The notes below the pieces were generated by a model that did no database searches, was not told the DNA's origin, and was given only the letters and a program-made list of their open reading frames with translations. Positions 61,530-64,000 of a DNA stretch of 64,000 bases are shown piece by piece. A program made the position numbers and the translations under genes. Position 1 is the first letter of the stretch, and each line of letters starts with the position of its first letter. Source of the DNA: Cohnella panacarvi Gsoil 349 (lineage in GTDB: Bacteria; Bacillota; Bacilli; Paenibacillales; Paenibacillaceae); contig NZ_KI911563.1 in assembly GCF_000515335.1 (NCBI RefSeq), positions 4,351,133 through 4,415,132 of the forward strand, written 5' to 3'.

Positions 61530-61558
61530 TTGACAGGGAGGCTTCGCTGTGCAATTCT
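61530..61558 (+). promoter_or_regulatory. Candidate promoter of the methyltransferase gene
   Basis: A consensus TTGACA (61530-61535) is followed after 17 bp by AATTCT (61553-61558), a poor -10. Confidence 0.4.
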
Positions 61559-61642
61559 ACGGGTAATCATTTCATGGTGTCATGGAGTGGGAGCCGAGGT
61601 CAGACGAGATGAGCATTGACGAGACGAGAGGAGACGAGTGCA

Positions 61643-62386
61643 ATGAATGAATTTCATGAAGGTTCACGGATCGCTGGAGAGGGCAAACCGCCGGCGTATC
61701 CGCAGACGGGCGTAGCGAACACGTGCCGGGCGTTCAAGGAGTACGAGGCGATGTTCCGGCTGACGGAAGCCGATTGGCAGGCCGGTCCGGTGCTGGACGT
61801 CGCGGGAGGCGGCTCGTCGTTCACGGCGCATTTGCGCGGGATCGGCGTCGACGCGTACGCCGCGGACCCGTTCTACGCGGGGCTGACGGAGCAAGTGATC
61901 GCGGACGCGGAGAAGGAGATCGAAGTGTCCTCCGCCAAAATCGCGGCGAATGCCAATGCTTACGATTGGAGCTTCTACGGCTCGCCGGAGCAGCATCGGA
62001 AGCTGCGGGAACAATCGCTTCGGCGGTTCGCGGAGGATTTCCGCAGCGAAGGCGCGCGAGAGCGTTACGTCGCGGCGGCGTTGCCGAGCTTGCCTTTCGA
62101 GGACGGCTTCTTTTCGCTTGCGGTGTGCAGCCACTTCTTGTTCTTATATGCCGACGCTTTCGACGAACGGTTCCATACGGCAGCGATCGAAGAGCTTCTT
62201 CGCGTGCTGAAGCCGGGAGGACAGCTGCGGATCTATCCGCTCGTTACCTTAAAGTGGGAGCCGATCCCCTATCTTCCAAAGCTAATTGATAGGGTGGCGG
62301 GGCTTGCGGAAGCGGAGCTCGTTCCGACCGGATTGCCGTTTACTCCGACCCCTAGTTCCTTGCTGCGACTGGTTAAACTAGGTTAA
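61643..62386 (+). CDS. Class I SAM-dependent methyltransferase
   Basis: The 247-residue protein has the SAM-binding motif VLDVAGGGSSFTAHLRG near 40-55, an acidic VDAYAADPF at strand 2, and the motif IV-V region with FFSLAVCSHFLFLY and LRVLKPGGQLRIYPL. The substrate is unknown. The start at 61643 has GAGAGGAG upstream; the extension to 61616 (TTG) adds nine residues without a site. Confidence 0.85.
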   Translation: MNEFHEGSRIAGEGKPPAYPQTGVANTCRAFKEYEAMFRLTEADWQAGPVLDVAGGGSSFTAHLRGIGVDAYAADPFYAGLTEQVIADAEKEIEVSSAKIAANANAYDWSFYGSPEQHRKLREQSLRRFAEDFRSEGARERYVAAALPSLPFEDGFFSLAVCSHFLFLYADAFDERFHTAAIEELLRVLKPGGQLRIYPLVTLKWEPIPYLPKLIDRVAGLAEAELVPTGLPFTPTPSSLLRLVKLG

Positions 62387-62404
62387 CGGCGAGGGTCGGG
62401 TATA

Positions 62405-62433
62405 TTGCAACTTGCCTGCGATTCGGTTATAAT
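62405..62433 (+). promoter_or_regulatory. Promoter of the cold-shock gene
   Basis: TTGCAA (62405-62410) and a consensus TATAAT (62428-62433) are separated by exactly 17 bp. The predicted leader is only about 38 bases. Confidence 0.75.
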
Positions 62434-62441
62434 TACCTCAT

Positions 62442-62457
62442 TCGCCGAGAACGGCGA
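62442..62457 (+). promoter_or_regulatory. Small hairpin just before the cold-shock ribosome site
   Basis: TCGCCG (62442-62447) pairs with CGGCGA (62452-62457) around a 4-base loop, and AGGAGG follows at 62464-62469. It could modulate translation with temperature. Confidence 0.45.
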
Positions 62458-62477
62458 GATTTTAGGAGGTTTTTCAT

Positions 62478-62675
62478 TTGAGAGGAACAGTTAAGTGGTT
62501 TAACGCAGAAAAAGGCTATGGATTCATCTCGGTAGAAGACGGCAACGATGTATTCGTTCACTTCTCCGCAATCCAAGGCGATGGCTTCAAAACTTTGGAA
62601 GAAGGCCAAGCGGTTGAGTTCGAAATCACTCAAGGCAACCGTGGTCCTCAAGCATCCAACGTGGTGAAACTGTAA
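62478..62675 (+). CDS. Cold-shock domain protein (CspA/CspB family)
   Basis: The 65-residue protein is a single cold-shock domain with both RNA-binding motifs: KGYGFI (RNP1) and VFVHFS (RNP2). It probably starts at TTG 62478, 8 bases after AGGAGG, and reads [20 protein letters not shown]. It acts as a cytoplasmic RNA chaperone. A strong promoter precedes it and three hairpins with T-tracts follow. Confidence 0.96.
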   Translation: MRGTVKWFNAEKGYGFISVEDGNDVFVHFSAIQGDGFKTLEEGQAVEFEITQGNRGPQASNVVKL

Positions 62676-62700
62676 GTCTCGCGTTGCGAGGACTTATTTT
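62673..62700 (+). terminator. First terminator after the cold-shock gene
   Basis: TAAGTC (including the stop codon) pairs with GACTTA, with CGC/GCG inside, followed by TTTT. Confidence 0.75.
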
Positions 62701-62725
62701 CATAATCACGAATCGAGCATCGACG

Positions 62726-62760
62726 CCCCTTGTACCGGTCAGCCGGGCAAGGGGTTTTTC
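62726..62760 (+). terminator. Second terminator-like hairpin
   Basis: CCCCTTG (62726-62732) pairs with CAAGGGG (62748-62754), and TTTTTC follows. Confidence 0.8.
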
Positions 62761-62785
62761 ATAACTGCTTGGTGCGAGGCACGCG

Positions 62786-62820
62786 CCGTCCTTTCCCTTT
62801 AGGGAGCGGGCGGTTTTTTT
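62786..62820 (+). terminator. Third terminator-like hairpin
   Basis: CCGTCC and TTTCCC pair with GGGAG and GGGCGG, followed by seven T residues. Confidence 0.8.
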
Positions 62821-62869
62821 GTTTCATTGCGCGGAGGGTTATGCGAAATCGGGATGGGGAGGGGATCGG

Positions 62870-63574
62870 ATGGTTATGCGAAATCGGGATGAAGATCGAA
62901 TGGTTGGCTTTGAAGAGGCGTTTGAGGCGTTCCTAGCGGAACAGAGACGGAACGCTACGGGAATGCGATTGGAGATGTTGAACAAGGATCTAACCGGCAC
63001 GAAGAAGCTGCTCGAGATGCTGTGGCCGGTGCTTGGTTCGTTTGAAGATTTGATCCTCGAATACGAGGTGACGAGTCTGTCAGGCGTGAAGATCTACGTG
63101 GACGTGTTCCACCGGGTATGGCGAATCGTGTTCGAGGCGGACGGGTTTGTCGTGCACGCGGAGAAAATCACGAGAGACCGGTTTTCGTTCGAGCGGATGC
63201 GCGTGCGCACGTTCATGAATCTGGGTTGCCGCTACATGCCGTTCAGTTGGGACGAGCTCGACAAGAAGCCGGATGCATGCCGCCGTTCCGTATACGAGAT
63301 GCTCGGCCGGTTCGGCAACGGACGCATAGCCCACGGCGGCGGACTCGGCTGGATGGAGCTTCCTGTCTATGAGCGGGAACTCATCCGCTGCGCATGGCTG
63401 CACAACAGGCCGTTCGGGATGAAGGAGGCGTGCGAGTGGCTGCAGCTTAAGGATGATACGGCTCGCTTGGTCATACGAAGTCTGATTTCCCGCGGAATCC
63501 TCCAAGGTATTGGCGGAAGTTTGAGGAGAGCACATCTCTTTCAACTAACTGAGCTCGCAGGGGGTCTCAGATAG
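62870..63574 (+). CDS. Putative PD-(D/E)XK (Vsr/DUF559-like) nuclease domain with C-terminal winged helix
   Basis: The 234-residue protein does not belong to a family I know by name. Residues about 60-150 fit the Vsr/DUF559 endonuclease pattern: Asp78 in IYVDVF, then RIVFEADGFVVH (Glu89, Asp91, His96), and after an RFSFERMRVR helix the strand GCRYMPFSWDEL. Residues about 165-230 look like a winged helix (KEACEWLQLKDDTARLVIR). GGGGAGGGG lies 5 bases before the ATG at 62870; the frame upstream to 62819 lies in a terminator. Ten bases after its stop a tandem repeat array begins. A DNA-cutting or DNA-binding role is inference. Confidence 0.6.
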   Translation: MVMRNRDEDRMVGFEEAFEAFLAEQRRNATGMRLEMLNKDLTGTKKLLEMLWPVLGSFEDLILEYEVTSLSGVKIYVDVFHRVWRIVFEADGFVVHAEKITRDRFSFERMRVRTFMNLGCRYMPFSWDELDKKPDACRRSVYEMLGRFGNGRIAHGGGLGWMELPVYERELIRCAWLHNRPFGMKEACEWLQLKDDTARLVIRSLISRGILQGIGGSLRRAHLFQLTELAGGLR

Positions 63575-63583
63575 TGGGGGTCT

Positions 63584-64000
63584 CGAGCAGGAGATGAGAT
63601 GTCCGAAAAAATCGGGTAACTGGCCCGTAGGAGGGGTTAGCGAGCAGGAGATGTCCGAAAAAATCGGATAACTGAGACGTTCGAGGGGTCAGCGAGCAGG
63701 AGATGTCCGAAAAAATCGGGTAACTGAGACGTTGGTGGGGTCAGCGAGCAGGAGATGTCCGAAAAAATCGGGTAACTGAGACGTTGGTGGGGTTGGCGAG
63801 CAGGAGGTGTCTGAAAAAATCGGGTAACTGAGACGTTGGTGGGGTTAGCGAGCAGGAGATGTCCGAAAAAATCGGTTAACTGAGACGTTGGTGGGGTCAG
63901 CGAGCAGGAGATGTCCGAAAAAATCGGGTAACTGAGACGTTGGTGGGGTTAGCGAGCAGGAGGTGTCTGAAAAAATCGGGTAACTGAGACGTTGGTGGGG
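63584..64000. repeat. Tandem array of at least eight 52-bp units, running off the right edge
   Basis: Units start at 63584 (57 bp, with a small internal duplication), then 63641, 63693, 63745, 63797, 63849, 63901 and 63953; the last is cut by the window end. Each holds CGAGCAGGAGATGTCCG, then AAAAAATCGGGTAACTGAG and a GGTGGGGT end. A small stem CCGA/TCGG around an A-run lies in each unit. As 52 is not a multiple of 3, no continuous protein can be encoded. Confidence 0.95.

Noticed and set aside
62819..62869. N-terminal extension of the nuclease-like protein from TTG 62819
   Set aside because: The segment lies in the T-tract of a terminator; the ATG at 62870 has a strong ribosome site.

Overview
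The window reads as chromosomal DNA from a moderately GC-rich Gram-positive of the Paenibacillaceae, most like Cohnella or Paenibacillus. The signs are strong AAGGAGG-type ribosome sites, AraC-type YesN regulators beside YesM kinases, sugar ABC importers without their own ATPase, a hemEHY operon, a short-form lipoteichoic-acid synthase, and Bacillus-type housekeeping families (YtxGH, YkvA, DUF1450, DinB/YfiT). I saw no rRNA, tRNA, CRISPR array, insertion sequence or riboswitch.

Layout. 1-10.6 kb: the start of a chemoreceptor, divergent from a carbohydrate system made of a YesM/YesN pair, two permeases, a lipoprotein binding protein and a large membrane-anchored glycoside hydrolase with a discoidin domain. 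10.6-25 kb: mixed small operons, namely a broken XRE regulator with a membrane partner, a lone holin, ACT-malic enzyme, a CuA-type cupredoxin, YtxG/YtxH, murI, an M14 peptidase, a lower-GC ATP-grasp gene, a HesB-like/DUF1450 pair, LTA synthase and an O-methyltransferase. 25-31 kb: a complete oligopeptide importer (binding protein, two permeases, two ATPases). 31-40 kb: an MFS exporter, hemEHY, and mobA-moeA-mobB. 40-48 kb: a second YesM/YesN pair leading into NagZ, then CapA, glycerophosphodiesterase and a FAH-family enzyme. 48-64 kb: HD-GYP, an MBL hydrolase/TetR operon with a clear operator, a third sugar importer, a deoxyinosine glycosylase, an orphan pair of Dpp-type permeases with an SGNH esterase, DinB, PepF, a methyltransferase, a cold-shock protein and a PD-(D/E)XK-like/winged-helix protein.

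The genes describe a saprophyte that senses extracellular glycans and peptides, imports the products and recycles wall amino sugars. None of the three sugar importers encodes an ATPase, so a shared MsmX-type ATPase elsewhere is expected.

The strongest unexplained signal is non-coding. Six intergenic loci are built from imperfect units of about 50 bp: 10629-10930 and 31173-31450 (one dispersed family), 16100-16390, 21659-22214 (11 x 51 bp), 36554-37181 (12 x 51 bp) and 63584-64000 (at least 8 x 52 bp). The sequences differ between loci, but unit length, intergenic placement next to gene ends and small internal inverted repeats recur. Together they cover roughly 4% of the window.
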